64,000 nucleotides of DNA from DATLRC01 sp035478435 (GCA_035478435.1 DATIJT010000019.1:26672-90671); one strand, 5' to 3'. Positions 34,364 through 43,526 are shown, counted from the stretch's first letter. Notes: generated by a model from the sequence alone, not told the origin. Translations and numbers: made by a program.

Positions 34364-34961
34364 TATGACTGATTCAATTTCAAAATCTCACCTTCACCGC
34401 CAAATCAATAATGTATTGAGTGTAATGGTCGTAGGCCTGGCCCTGTATATTTTGGTCTGGCCGTTTTTGCCGGCTGCTAATTTATGGTGGCGCAGCCATA
34501 CGGGGGCGGGCAATGGCTATGTTTACCACAGTAAGTTGCAGAAAGGCCAAAAACCCAGTGCTCGCCCCATCCCGGCCGACAACCGTTTGGTAATACCTAA
34601 AATGCGCCTGGACGAACCCATTAACGAAGGGAAGACCATCGCCGCTTTACACACCGGCGTTTGGCGTCGCCCGGCCACCGATACTCCAGACAAAGGCGGC
34701 AACACCGTCATAGTCGGCCACCGCTTTACTTATAGCGGCTCGTCGGTTTTTTATAGCCTGAATACCTTGGAGGCCGGAGACCCGGTAATTGTTTATTGGC
34801 AGGGCAAAGAATATGATTATGAAGTTATGCTTAGCGAAGTCGTCCCTCCAAATGCTGTCGAGATTGAGCAACACACCGAAAAGCCGATTTTGACGCTCTA
34901 CACCTGCACGCCGCTGTGGACGGCGCATGACCGTTTAGTAGTTATAGCGGAGCCGCTATGA
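34356..34961 (+). CDS. sortase (class D/E-like)
   Basis: 201 residues. N-terminal membrane helix ~24-44, then the sortase beta-barrel: LVIPKMRLDEPINEG, HTGVWRRP, catalytic His in NTVIVGHRFTY, catalytic Cys in LTLYTCTPLWTAHDR with the Arg following. All three catalytic residues are present. It would attach surface proteins such as the adhesin on the opposite strand, whose C-terminus has LVNTG. The first three codons (M-G-S) come from repeat A2; a second ATG at 34365 may be the older start. A 42-residue membrane protein overlaps its stop. Confidence 0.88.
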   Translation: MGSMTDSISKSHLHRQINNVLSVMVVGLALYILVWPFLPAANLWWRSHTGAGNGYVYHSKLQKGQKPSARPIPADNRLVIPKMRLDEPINEGKTIAALHTGVWRRPATDTPDKGGNTVIVGHRFTYSGSSVFYSLNTLEAGDPVIVYWQGKEYDYEVMLSEVVPPNAVEIEQHTEKPILTLYTCTPLWTAHDRLVVIAEPL

Positions 34962-35086
34962 AGGATTCATGGAAGGGTGAATGGATGCGGACCGTCCTAT
35001 TATTACTACTGCTGGCCATCGCCATCGGCTTCATCCTCTGGACCCGCCACCTAAGCGACGTCAACTTTACTAATACGCTACGTTAA
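34958..35086 (+). CDS. small single-pass membrane protein coupled to the sortase
   Basis: 42 residues, starting at ATG 34958 in an ATGA overlap with the sortase stop. A charged N-terminus (MKDSWKGEWMR) is followed by one transmembrane helix (TVLLLLLLAIAIGFILW) and a short polar tail. Tight coupling suggests a partner or stabiliser of the sortase; the family is not recognised. Confidence 0.6.
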   Translation: MKDSWKGEWMRTVLLLLLLAIAIGFILWTRHLSDVNFTNTLR

Positions 35087-35153
35087 TTGCCAAAATGTTA
35101 GGACAAAAGGCGACTTGCCAGGCCGCAGCATTTGACTAATAAACTGAACCAAC

Positions 35154-35531
35154 CTAGAAGTTCGTGACTATGACTTCGCGGTCTTTGGGGCCGTCGAGTT
35201 CGATGAGGACTATCCTTTGCCAAGTGCCGAGGACTAATTTACCGTTTTGAACTGAGATGGTGACGCTCGGGCCGATGATGGAGCTGGCCAGGTGGGCCGG
35301 TACGTGTCCCGGATTGTGCGGGTGCCGGTAGTTGAGCTTGGGTATCATTTCCCAAACCGCGTCTAGCAAATCTTCGTCCGTACCGGGGTCTAGATCGGCA
35401 GTCGTGACCGCACAAGTGGTGTGGGCTACGAAAACAGTCACCGCTTTCGCGTCCGTTTTTACTAACTTCTGAACTTCATCGGTAATATCTAAAACTTGCC
35501 GGCTTTTACCCGTCCGAATAGCTAATTCCAT
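35154..35531 (-). CDS. YjbQ/UPF0047 family protein
   Basis: 125 residues spanning the whole family: VTVFVAHTTCAVTTADLDPGTDEDLLDAVWEM, then RHPHNPGHVPAHLASSIIGPSVTISVQNGKLVLGTWQRIVLIELDGP. Conserved His and Cys residues are present. Some members show weak thiamin-phosphate-synthase-like activity, but the physiological role is unsettled. Six bases downstream of the DUF6899-like gene on the same strand. Confidence 0.9.
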   Translation of the reverse strand: MELAIRTGKSRQVLDITDEVQKLVKTDAKAVTVFVAHTTCAVTTADLDPGTDEDLLDAVWEMIPKLNYRHPHNPGHVPAHLASSIIGPSVTISVQNGKLVLGTWQRIVLIELDGPKDREVIVTNF

Positions 35532-35537
35532 CTCCTC

Positions 35538-35804
35538 TTAGACGTCTCCGTTTTCTTTAATCTTTTGGTCTTCGTAGGGCGCGATAAAGCGGCGGTACCA
35601 TTCATGCTGTATGGCACTCAAAGTTCCCATCGAACGATTCCAAGTGAAGTAATTGCCTTCAGCGTAAATAGCCTTCAAGATTTTCGTAATAGTGTAATTT
35701 ATAGCTCCATCTTGTTTTTCTAAAGGCACTTGCTTGAAATTCTCGATTAAAGGTTGCAATAACTCATCTATGGCTGGTCGTTGGTCGGTTTTAATGTATG
35801 GCAT
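35538..35804 (-). CDS. DUF6899-like small protein
   Basis: 88 residues beginning MPYIKTDQRPAIDELL and ending YRRFIAPYEDQKIKENGDV. That start and end resemble a widespread small protein family found in phages and bacteria (DUF6899 as I recall it). Function unknown. It precedes yjbQ in the same direction and is probably co-transcribed with it. Confidence 0.65.
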   Translation of the reverse strand: MPYIKTDQRPAIDELLQPLIENFKQVPLEKQDGAINYTITKILKAIYAEGNYFTWNRSMGTLSAIQHEWYRRFIAPYEDQKIKENGDV

Positions 35805-35885
35805 AATCCCTCCTGGTTAATAAGTCCAGTATAGCAAAGCCGACCCCTCGACTCTTAGTAAAACAGGTCTTTAAAAGGCCGAAGT

Positions 35886-36473
35886 TTAACCCAACCGACT
35901 GCCGCTTGCGATGACTCGGGCTTCGGCCCGGCCCCGGACAACCCCGAAGTCGCTATAGACCGCTTGGTCCAGGCCCAGCCTTTTCATTTTGGCCAGGCCG
36001 CCAGCGGTGAGAGTTTTAATTAAATCCATACCCAGAGCGGTGGTTACGGCTTCCGGTGTGCTGATCAGTTCTCGTAAAAGTACGGCCCGGGCCAGGTGGG
36101 TCGGCACGCAGCTGTTGATGCCAAAAATCCTTCTTTCGGCCGCCGGGTTGGCAAAAGTCCACATGATATTCCATAGGTCTAGACTGGATGATCCCGAAAG
36201 GCTAGGCTTTTCCTGGAAGTCTTCAATGTCGGCACTCGGGAATTTAAGGTCTTCCAATTCGTCGTGTAGCCTATCTAGGTCAGCCGGGCTAAGCGCGTAG
36301 GCAAAGCGGTCAAGGTATGGCAAAGGGTATACCCTACCTTCAAAATCATTGTAAGCCCTGAAATCTCGCAGGACGGCTTGGGCTAAATCCACTTCGGCAG
36401 GAGCTTCAAAACCGTAGCGGGTTTCGGTGATAGGGTAACGCCTGCCAGCCTCAAAACACTGATCAACATACAT
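35886..36473 (-). CDS. hypothetical protein
   Basis: 195 residues, soluble, helical, with no motif I recognise. A Cys-containing segment (NSCVPTHLARAVLLRELI) and a hydrophobic middle (LDLWNIMWTFANP) stand out. Codon usage looks like the neighbours. It is separate from the yjbQ pair by ~80 bases. Confidence 0.5.
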   Translation of the reverse strand: MYVDQCFEAGRRYPITETRYGFEAPAEVDLAQAVLRDFRAYNDFEGRVYPLPYLDRFAYALSPADLDRLHDELEDLKFPSADIEDFQEKPSLSGSSSLDLWNIMWTFANPAAERRIFGINSCVPTHLARAVLLRELISTPEAVTTALGMDLIKTLTAGGLAKMKRLGLDQAVYSDFGVVRGRAEARVIASGSRLG

Positions 36474-36553
36474 AACTCGCTGATATTAACACAAAATTGA
36501 TTAAACATCAACTAGTCAGGATAATTTACTTAACAGTAACCTTAGTTTTTAAA

Positions 36554-36679
36554 CTATGCTTCGTCGGACTCGGCCTTTTTGTATTCGCACAGTCCAGTTG
36601 TGCAGTGGTCATGCTCGCCCTTCATGCACATTTCACAGTGGCAGCCGCAATCTTCTGTCATGGGTTTGTCGTCGTCCAT
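36554..36679 (-). CDS. small Cys/His-rich protein
   Basis: 41 residues starting MDDDKPMTEDCGCHCEMC, then GEHDHC and GLCEY: six Cys and three His in a short acidic frame, typical of a tiny zinc- or metal-binding module. AAGGAG lies upstream of the ATG. Family not identified; similar mini-proteins are common in Saccharibacteria-like genomes (my impression, unverified). Confidence 0.6.
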   Translation of the reverse strand: MDDDKPMTEDCGCHCEMCMKGEHDHCTTGLCEYKKAESDEA

Positions 36680-36786
36680 ATCTTCTCCTTTAGTTATATA
36701 GATAGCACACAACCATTGTACTTATGCTTGCCACATTTTTGCAACCAGTAAAGGCGGTTGGCTTGACCGCCGGATACCACCGTACA

Positions 36787-37239
36787 TTAACCCTCGCAGA
36801 TTTTGGCATCAACTGTTGCGGGTCCCGTCGGATTTGAAGTGCCGTGGATCATAAAACTTACCGTGCGGTCAGGATCTGATTCGGAAAAGCCGGCAAACTG
36901 CGGTTGAACACCTAAGGTCAACGCCTGTTCGGCTAGCGACTGAGCAGCCAAGTTAACGTAAGGGTGGCCAGCTGCTTGGGGCAAATGGACTGTCTGGCGT
37001 ATTAGGAGCCGGCCGGCGTTATACTCAAGCACGTAGGCTCTTTTTATGTCGACTTTAGAACCTTCTACCGGAATTATGGGATTTATGGAGGGGCTTTTTA
37101 AGGTTTGAGTGAATTGGCTACATTTCTTATCCTGATTATGGCTTCTGTAGTAAGCAGTCCCACTGCCGGCCACTATAACTAGTCCGCCAAATAGAGCCAC
37201 ATATCTTCGGCCCTTTCTTGATTTTAACGCCTCAAACAT
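36787..37239 (-). CDS. single-pass membrane protein, unknown function
   Basis: 150 residues from ATG 37239. I chose this start because TTGTAA, 17 bases, GATAAT on the minus strand predicts +1 exactly on it; in-frame starts further upstream lie inside that promoter. Membrane helix ~14-30 (YVALFGGLVIVAGSGTAYY), then an extracytoplasmic domain of ~115 residues with two Cys. Family not recognised. Confidence 0.6.
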   Translation of the reverse strand: MFEALKSRKGRRYVALFGGLVIVAGSGTAYYRSHNQDKKCSQFTQTLKSPSINPIIPVEGSKVDIKRAYVLEYNAGRLLIRQTVHLPQAAGHPYVNLAAQSLAEQALTLGVQPQFAGFSESDPDRTVSFMIHGTSNPTGPATVDAKICEG

Positions 37240-37375
37240 AACAACATTATCCATAACTGCCAAACTATTTACAAATGCAAGCATCGCACAATGCTTATGC
37301 TTGTATTTGGCTTTGCTGGCGGCAAGTCTGGTTGCCTCACTTTACAGGGCGGACTATAGTTAGGTAGGAGCAGAT

Positions 37376-37543
37376 ATGAATCCTGACGTAGCGAACAAAG
37401 TCGACCAGTACTTTTCTAAATACCCCTATCGCTCTTACCCCAGGGGCCAAATACTGGTGTTTGCCGATGAAAACCCCGAACACATCTTCTATTTAGTAAA
37501 AGGCAAGGTCCGAAAATGTCTACACTTAGCTGACGGTCAGTGA
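37376..37543 (+). pseudogene. truncated Crp/Fnr-family regulator (N-terminal fragment)
   Basis: 55 residues reading YRSYPRGQILVFADENPEHIFYLVKGKVRKCLHLADGQ near the end, the start of a cyclic-nucleotide-binding-like beta-roll, as in the complete regulator at 25244. TGA follows immediately, and the rest of the beta-roll and the DNA-binding domain are missing; the VOC gene on the other strand begins 8 bases later. A ribosome site (TAGGAG) remains. Most likely a deletion relic. Confidence 0.65.
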
Positions 37544-37550
37544 TTCGAAT

Positions 37551-37949
37551 CTAAGTTTTGGAAGCCTGCAATACGCTAACGCGGTTGCCTTCTGAGTCTT
37601 TGAACGACACCCACAGGCCTATGCCTGGTATATCTTGCGGTTCGCCTAGAATTTCACCGCCCGCCGCCTTGATATCTTTTATGGCTGCTTGGATGTCAGC
37701 CACGGAAACAACCACTGAAGGCGCTGTGGATTGGGGTGTCATAGCGAGTGAATAGAAACCGCCATTAATAGTCCCTGGTGTTTTGACCATACGGTTGGCA
37801 TCGGTTTCAGCGGTAGCGGCCGTAATGTAATGACCCATTTCCTCGCCCGCGTCAGCCATGTTCCAGCCGAATACGTCCTTATAAAATTTAGAGACGCGCC
37901 CGGCGTCCTCATATGGCATTTCAAAATGCACTACTGGATTTTGACTCAT
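37551..37949 (-). CDS. VOC (glyoxalase/bleomycin-resistance-like) family protein
   Basis: 132 residues with two beta-alpha-beta-beta-beta repeats: PVVHFEMPYEDAGRVSKFYKDVFGW and VVVSVADIQAAIKDIKAAGGEILGEPQDIPGIGLWVSFKDSEGNRVSVLQ. The H, and D/E at the metal-ligand positions, are partly kept. Such proteins range from lyases to antibiotic binders; substrate unknown. The ribosome site AGGAG precedes the ATG. Confidence 0.82.
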   Translation of the reverse strand: MSQNPVVHFEMPYEDAGRVSKFYKDVFGWNMADAGEEMGHYITAATAETDANRMVKTPGTINGGFYSLAMTPQSTAPSVVVSVADIQAAIKDIKAAGGEILGEPQDIPGIGLWVSFKDSEGNRVSVLQASKT

Positions 37950-38007
37950 AAAAAACTCCTCTTCTTACCTATCCAGCATAGCACTTTTGTCCATGTCTTT
38001 GCATAAC

Positions 38008-38036
38008 TGGAGATGAGGGATTGAACCCCTAAAGGA
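38008..38036 (-). other. tRNA 3'-end-like fragment
   Basis: On the minus strand AGGGGTTCAATCCCTCATCTCCA looks like a T arm and acceptor strand of a tRNA without a matching 5' half. It lies just before the promoter of the gene at 38126 and may be an integration or recombination scar. Confidence 0.3.
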
Positions 38037-38087
38037 GAATCTACGGGCAATTCAAATAAATTGGCACATATATTGAGAGAGAAGACT

Positions 38088-38116
38088 TTGCAACTATAAA
38101 TATTATAGTGTATAAT
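38088..38116 (+). promoter_or_regulatory. near-consensus promoter, almost leaderless
   Basis: TTGCAA (38088-38093), exactly 17 bases, TATAAT (38111-38116). +1 is predicted at 38123, three bases before ATG 38126. Confidence 0.75.
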
Positions 38117-38125
38117 ATATTTTAT

Positions 38126-39421
38126 ATGAGCTTGGAATGTGCAGTAGCTGAATCAGATGTAAATGATGTGTTTCCTAGCGTAAATAGCGGTCGGAAAGCA
38201 CTATTGAGTCTTCTAGTTCCCAAGGAACCGACCTGGCAATTAGAGCTATATGAAAGCTGCACGGGCATAATTGAGGAAGCCGCATCAATTGAAGCTGGCA
38301 TCCCTGCCGGAAGTGCCATAGGCCAAGGGATCATCGATTTAGATAAGGCTAAGGTTATACAGCGCTTTGATGTTAAGGCGCTTGATTCTCTGGGAAGGCA
38401 GGTGTCGCGAAAACGTCTAATGGCCGGCGAGAGATGGGGATTAGCAGTATCTTTAGCTGATAATCTAGCCGAAATAAGTTTTGGGAACAGGATATCTTTG
38501 GCCGCCTTGGTAGGTGAAGCCAGTATGAGACCTAACGGCACAATTGATACATCTACCATAATTGCCCGTATAGCAATCTTCTCTGACCTCATAAAAGCTT
38601 CGGATGGTGGCGATATAATCACTGATGTTCGCAGACTTGCTCAGGCCGGTGGCATCCAAAACGCCAGAAGTCACGCGGATGATCTTGTTTTAACGGGAAT
38701 TTTAGAAACTGCAAAAACAGGCCTAGATGATAGATATTCTTTGGCAGAAGAACAACCGCCAGACGTCGAAGGAACTATTAAAGGATATGCAGTTACCAAG
38801 CCCGGAGTCGTTGAACTTAGGGAGTTTATAATAGAACTCATTGCTTGTGGGGATAAGTCGGTTTATGACATTATTGCGGCTATAGAACAGAATCCAGGCA
38901 CTTCTCTGGCCGCTTTTCATAACTCTATGCGACCTGAATCAATGCGCAGACGGATAAATCAAGAACTTAATCGACTTGAGCGCGCCGGTATAGCAGTAAA
39001 GAAGTTTGAACCCGGCACGGCATTTACAATTACTAAAAACGGCCTGCAAATTGTACACCAATATTTACATGGTCTAAGACAACTAGTTGAAGCAAGCGAA
39101 GCAGACGTCGAAATCAGTGCCTCGAAGGCAAAAGCGGATGTACTGACAAAGCCGGAGAGGGCTTTGTGGCTTGCGCACTGTGATTACACCGGAGGTAAGT
39201 TTAGGCGCGCCTTTACGGGCCAGGAAAAGGACGAGATGATTGCCGGGGCTCTGGCTGAAGGCTCACTTACCCCGACTGCAATTAGAGATAAAATAGGCGG
39301 AGTTCTTGATACGCAGGTAATCCGTAGACACCTAGTTGATAGCTTGTTATTCCAGACTGACCCTGAGGTGATAGGTCACAGTAAGGTCTGGTGCCTTGCT
39401 ACGAGTCAGGTAGCTAATTAG
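38126..39421 (+). CDS. hypothetical protein, possibly DNA-binding
   Basis: 431 residues from ATG 38126; the GTG at 38108 overlaps the -10 box and is rejected. The protein is soluble and mostly helical. Segments such as SLAAFHNSMRPESMRRRINQELNRLERAGIAVKK and LTPTAIRDKIGGVLDTQVIRRHLVDSLLF look like winged-helix or helix-turn-helix pieces, so nucleic-acid binding is plausible. Family not recognised. It has its own strong promoter. Bases 39422-39705 after it are AT-rich and hold only a small palindrome (CAATAATTATTG). Confidence 0.55.
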   Translation: MSLECAVAESDVNDVFPSVNSGRKALLSLLVPKEPTWQLELYESCTGIIEEAASIEAGIPAGSAIGQGIIDLDKAKVIQRFDVKALDSLGRQVSRKRLMAGERWGLAVSLADNLAEISFGNRISLAALVGEASMRPNGTIDTSTIIARIAIFSDLIKASDGGDIITDVRRLAQAGGIQNARSHADDLVLTGILETAKTGLDDRYSLAEEQPPDVEGTIKGYAVTKPGVVELREFIIELIACGDKSVYDIIAAIEQNPGTSLAAFHNSMRPESMRRRINQELNRLERAGIAVKKFEPGTAFTITKNGLQIVHQYLHGLRQLVEASEADVEISASKAKADVLTKPERALWLAHCDYTGGKFRRAFTGQEKDEMIAGALAEGSLTPTAIRDKIGGVLDTQVIRRHLVDSLLFQTDPEVIGHSKVWCLATSQVAN

Positions 39422-39705
39422 ATATCTTCATTAAGGCGAACCACCCAATAATTACTGGCTGGAGAGAGTTGCTTAAAGCAATTTTTCAAATCAAAATCAG
39501 AGTCCAAGGTCTAATTACCGAAACAATAATTATTGCCCCAATAGTGACATCAGCATATTTAGAAGCCAAGAGTTGCCGTCCATAGCCGTCCTTTCTTTTA
39601 ATTAATTTTTAAATTATATTGAATCTTACAAAAAATTTAAATTAGATTTTAGAATTCTAAAGTAAAGTAAAGTATATCATTGCATTAAGGGTATGATGAT
39701 CTTAA

Positions 39706-42594
39706 ATGACTTTTACAACAAGTCAAGGGGCGGGAATGCTTAAGGCAAAGAAACATTTACGCAAAACTAAAACTTCACTTATTTCGGCCAAAAATCAATT
39801 AAGAAAAGTTAGCGGGTCCAAATACGCCAAAAATAAAAGACTTTGGGTGCCGACGCTTGTTGTGGTTGTAGGGCTGGTTTTCTGGGCTCTGCCAGTTTAT
39901 GCCGCCAAGGCGCCAGGACAACTCGGCTACGGTGTTAAGCGTTTCGAAGAATCGGTGGCCACGACACTGGCGCCAACCAGTGGGTTACGTGATAGTTTGA
40001 AGTTAGACTTCGCACAGCGGCGAGTCAACGAAGCTAGCTATGTAGCGGTCCACGCCAACGACAGCGGTAGTGGTAAAGTTGAAGCAGCCCCTCTAGTTAG
40101 TACTATCAAACCCGATAACACCAAAGCCGCCGATACCATAAACCAACTACTGTCACAATTCACCGCGACTTATCAAGACTACACGACAAAACTCGCCAAA
40201 AATGTTGATCAAGACAAAAAACTTAATTCAGGCGACATCCAACAATCGCGAAAACAAGCCGTCCAAATCTATACAGCCCTGGCCTTACTGCGCGTGGAAG
40301 CGCCAGATGCCGCTCAGATCTCGGTGCTGACTGGTATTGATACGACGCAGAAAAATATCGCGACGGCCAATGACGCGCTAGACATCGCGCCGCTATCATC
40401 GAGCGATGTCTCGCAACTAACCAAGCTCGTTTCGGTCGGTATATTGTCAAAGACTGATTTAGACAAGCTGCTTAGTATCCAGATGGACAACCGCCAGTTC
40501 CATACTAAATTGGTCGAGCTAGTTGATACCAAGAAACTGCCTTCTAACCTGCTGTACAACCTTGACGAGGACCTGGTAAAACGATTAGCACCGGATAAAG
40601 TCACCAGTTTTGAAGCGGTCAGTGACTTCGAGCAAATGCAGCGCATCAGCGCGACTATTCAAGCTAGTCGGCCAACCAAAGCCCAGCAACAGGCCGTCCA
40701 GGATTACCTGAGTAAATACAAGCCAGGTGACGCCATACCAGCCAGTGATATCCAGCCTTTCGTGACACCGATAGTCTACGGCATGGCTTTGGCCGGGGAA
40801 TTACAAAACAACGCGTCAAGCCTCAACACAACCCCACTGAGTAGCGACGACCAGGCCGTTTTGGATAGTTGGAAGGGCAGCCTGGCTACCAACCAGCAAA
40901 ATCTTGGCCAACTCTACCAACAGTTAATGACCGAAGCGGCTAACCAGCCGGCTTTACACCAACGGTTGTTAGCCCGTGTTCAAGATGAGTTTGTTGACGC
41001 CCAGAAAGAGGGTCTGGACCACCTAGTGTTGCCTCCCGGTTGGGGCGAAGACCAACTAGCTGGCCTTAGCCAGCAAATGGGGGTAGAAATAGCCGCTGAC
41101 CGCTTTGTGGCCGCCAACCCGGGCACCGACCAACAGCTGGCCGTTCTGGCTAGTACCCAAAAACAACTACTGTCGTCATTCACTACTGTCGATAAAGCAC
41201 ATGACACTATCATCAGCAAATTAGAAACACAAGTTAATAACTTTACCGGCACGCCCGAACAGGTGACGCAGCTTAAAGACTTACTCAGTACCTTAAAAGA
41301 GAATCAAAATAATACTATCACTGATTTGCGAACCCAACTGGCTGGCGTGGGTGATTTGCACGTCCAGTTAGCCACAACCATCGAAACATTACGCGGCCAA
41401 CAACTCATCTCGTTAGCCGAACTAGAACTGCGAGCCGCTTCTAACGCTAAAGACCTTACTACGGCGGCCAAAGTTGAACTCAGTACTACGCTTAGTAGTA
41501 TTAACAGTACGGCCCGAGACCTGATTGATGGCTTGCAAAGTCGTGTCGATAGCTTAGGCAGTGCCAACACTACACTTCAGGAGCAACTCAATAGCAGTAT
41601 ACAAACCATCCAGGATAACCACACCGAGCTGGCAGCCTATGTTACTGCTCAGATAAACGCTGGCCGGGAGACGACCGACCAATTACAGACCACCTTACAG
41701 TCGGTTGAAACCAGCCTTACGGGGCAAGCAGCCCAGCTTACCGGGCTTAGTTCAAATACCGACGCGCTGTCTCAACTTGTTAGCCAAGTCCAGGCCAGTA
41801 CTGCCAGCCAGGTTAGTACCTTGCAAGGGCAGATTGACGGCCTAAAGATTGACCAGCAAACCGTCAAAGATTCCATCGCCAGCTTGCGTACCACCCAAGC
41901 CACTGAACTGGGGCAACTGAGCGACCAGCTCGCGCACCTCAGTGTTCTGCAAACTGAGGCACAGGTGGCTATTACCAACATCGGCCAACAGCAGGCTCAG
42001 ACACAGTCCAGCCTTAGCAGCCTGACTAATAATTTCACGGTCCTACAGACGACCCTGGAAACTGTTCAAAATTCCCAAACCGCTATCGAGTCTAATGTAG
42101 CTGGCCAACAGTCCCAACTGGACAGCTTGCAGGCCCAAACCCAATCAGCCATCACTAGTCTAACCGAAGGCCAAGCCCAGTTGTCCTCCCAACTTGACGG
42201 CTTAGTTACCAATACTACTAATTTGAGCCAGACAGTCACGGCCATCCAAACCACTAGTACTGCCACGCAGACCCAGCTAGACACGTTGTTAGCTAGCCCT
42301 CCGTGGTCAATCATCCCGGCCGGGACTTACGCTACCCAGGCCGAGTTCGACAGCCTGCAAACTTCACTCAACACCCAGTTCGCCGCCAAAGCCGCCGCCC
42401 TGGACGCCCAGTTCCAAAGCTTCCAGCAAAGTATCAATGCCGCTATCCAGCAGGTCAACGCCACAGTTAGCGGGCTCAGCCAGACTACCGCCAGCCAGAA
42501 CACTAGCCAGCAGCAGGCGATTGACGCCCTGAACGCCCAGCTCCAAACCTTGCAGGCCCAAGTCCAAGCCCTAACGCCCCACACTGGCCTCTAA
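39706..42594 (+). CDS. very long coiled-coil surface protein with DUF5667-like N-terminus
   Basis: 962 residues. Cytoplasmic basic N-terminus, membrane helix ~48-66 (LWVPTLVVVVGLVFWALPVYA), then LGYGVKRFEESVATTLAPTSGLRDSLKLDFAQRRVNEA, which resembles DUF5667. The last ~550 residues are Gln/Leu/Thr/Ser-rich heptad-like coiled coil with repeated TTLQ, SLTG, QTQ patterns. It probably forms a long rod at the cell surface. TATGAT (39692-39697) puts +1 two bases before ATG 39706; an ATG at 39736 behind AGGGGCGGG is the alternative. Confidence 0.75.
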   Translation: MTFTTSQGAGMLKAKKHLRKTKTSLISAKNQLRKVSGSKYAKNKRLWVPTLVVVVGLVFWALPVYAAKAPGQLGYGVKRFEESVATTLAPTSGLRDSLKLDFAQRRVNEASYVAVHANDSGSGKVEAAPLVSTIKPDNTKAADTINQLLSQFTATYQDYTTKLAKNVDQDKKLNSGDIQQSRKQAVQIYTALALLRVEAPDAAQISVLTGIDTTQKNIATANDALDIAPLSSSDVSQLTKLVSVGILSKTDLDKLLSIQMDNRQFHTKLVELVDTKKLPSNLLYNLDEDLVKRLAPDKVTSFEAVSDFEQMQRISATIQASRPTKAQQQAVQDYLSKYKPGDAIPASDIQPFVTPIVYGMALAGELQNNASSLNTTPLSSDDQAVLDSWKGSLATNQQNLGQLYQQLMTEAANQPALHQRLLARVQDEFVDAQKEGLDHLVLPPGWGEDQLAGLSQQMGVEIAADRFVAANPGTDQQLAVLASTQKQLLSSFTTVDKAHDTIISKLETQVNNFTGTPEQVTQLKDLLSTLKENQNNTITDLRTQLAGVGDLHVQLATTIETLRGQQLISLAELELRAASNAKDLTTAAKVELSTTLSSINSTARDLIDGLQSRVDSLGSANTTLQEQLNSSIQTIQDNHTELAAYVTAQINAGRETTDQLQTTLQSVETSLTGQAAQLTGLSSNTDALSQLVSQVQASTASQVSTLQGQIDGLKIDQQTVKDSIASLRTTQATELGQLSDQLAHLSVLQTEAQVAITNIGQQQAQTQSSLSSLTNNFTVLQTTLETVQNSQTAIESNVAGQQSQLDSLQAQTQSAITSLTEGQAQLSSQLDGLVTNTTNLSQTVTAIQTTSTATQTQLDTLLASPPWSIIPAGTYATQAEFDSLQTSLNTQFAAKAAALDAQFQSFQQSINAAIQQVNATVSGLSQTTASQNTSQQQAIDALNAQLQTLQAQVQALTPHTGL

Positions 42595-42645
42595 AGCAGA
42601 TTGTCACCGCTAATAATTTAAATTAATAACATCAAGGAGAAAACC

Positions 42646-42852
42646 ATGAAGATGAATATGTTAGACAAAGCCACGTACACGTTACTAGTCATAGGCGGCC
42701 TTAACTGGGCGCTTATAGGATTCTTTAACTACAATTTGGTTAGTAAAGTTTTTAGTACCGACCTGGCCAGAATTATATATTCGGTGGTTGGCGTAGCTGC
42801 TCTTTACGGGCTGTTCACGATTGTAAAGATGAAGTCCCAAACCCAAAAATAA
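42646..42852 (+). CDS. DUF378 membrane protein
   Basis: 68 residues with two membrane helices: MLDKATYTLLVIGGLNWALIGFFNYNLV and ARIIYSVVGVAALYGLF. This is the DUF378 signature (GGLNWALIGFF). The ribosome site is AAGGAGAAA. A paralogue lies at 51251. Function unknown. Confidence 0.9.
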   Translation: MKMNMLDKATYTLLVIGGLNWALIGFFNYNLVSKVFSTDLARIIYSVVGVAALYGLFTIVKMKSQTQK

Positions 42853-42923
42853 CCAGCCTATTGAACCACCACGGTCACTTTTGGCAACCGTCTTAGCTGA
42901 GTATTATGTATCAGGTTAGGACT

Positions 42924-43526
42924 TTATTTCTGGTTTAGGTTACGGACGATTTTAGTAAACATAACTTCTAAAGCTGATCGATCCATTTGCTCAGCAGCCA
43001 ATCGTGACGCCTTATCGTTCTCATTGCCGACTACTAAGCTCCAATCAATCTCATAACCGGCGTCTTTCGCAACCCGGTTCCAAAATACCCGTTGTGCCCG
43101 GCCATTGCCCTCACGAAAAGGGCGAATGTAATTTAGTTGATCATAAAAATATGCGAGTCTTTCTACGAACTGTTCTTTAGGCAGGTTTTGTAGATATCTT
43201 TCCTGTGCCAGCTCCGTAAAAACATAGTTGGCGGCACCGGTAATTTTAGAGACAATTAAAAAATAATCCGCGCCTTTATCATTTTTTTTGATGTCGACCG
43301 TCCTGATTTGCCCAGCCCAATCGTAAACACCTTTAAATAGTTGTTTATGAATGAGCAATAACTCAGTCAGGTTGTTTGTCCGTGGTATGTCTACAGACTC
43401 AAGCTCAAGCTCATTGGCAAAGACAATCTGTGGCTCGAGTTTCTTGAGCTGGGCCGGAGATTTTGCACCAAGTAGATTTCTAAGATCACCTATTGATTCG
43501 TCAAAGTAGGGGTCAACAAAAGCCAC
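42924..43526 (-). CDS. Fic-family protein with altered active-site motif
   Basis: 200 residues, Fic/DOC fold: HKQLFKGVYDWAGQIRTVDIKK, then the active-site loop reads NYIRPFREGNGRAQR. The canonical motif is HPFx[D/E]GNGRxxR; here the catalytic His is Arg135 (codon CGC, one transition from CAC). The rest of the loop that binds the nucleotide is intact. GTG start two bases after the upstream small gene, which encodes an antitoxin VbhA-like protein. It may be an inactivated or altered AMP-transferase toxin. Confidence 0.85.
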   Translation of the reverse strand: MAFVDPYFDESIGDLRNLLGAKSPAQLKKLEPQIVFANELELESVDIPRTNNLTELLLIHKQLFKGVYDWAGQIRTVDIKKNDKGADYFLIVSKITGAANYVFTELAQERYLQNLPKEQFVERLAYFYDQLNYIRPFREGNGRAQRVFWNRVAKDAGYEIDWSLVVGNENDKASRLAAEQMDRSALEVMFTKIVRNLNQK

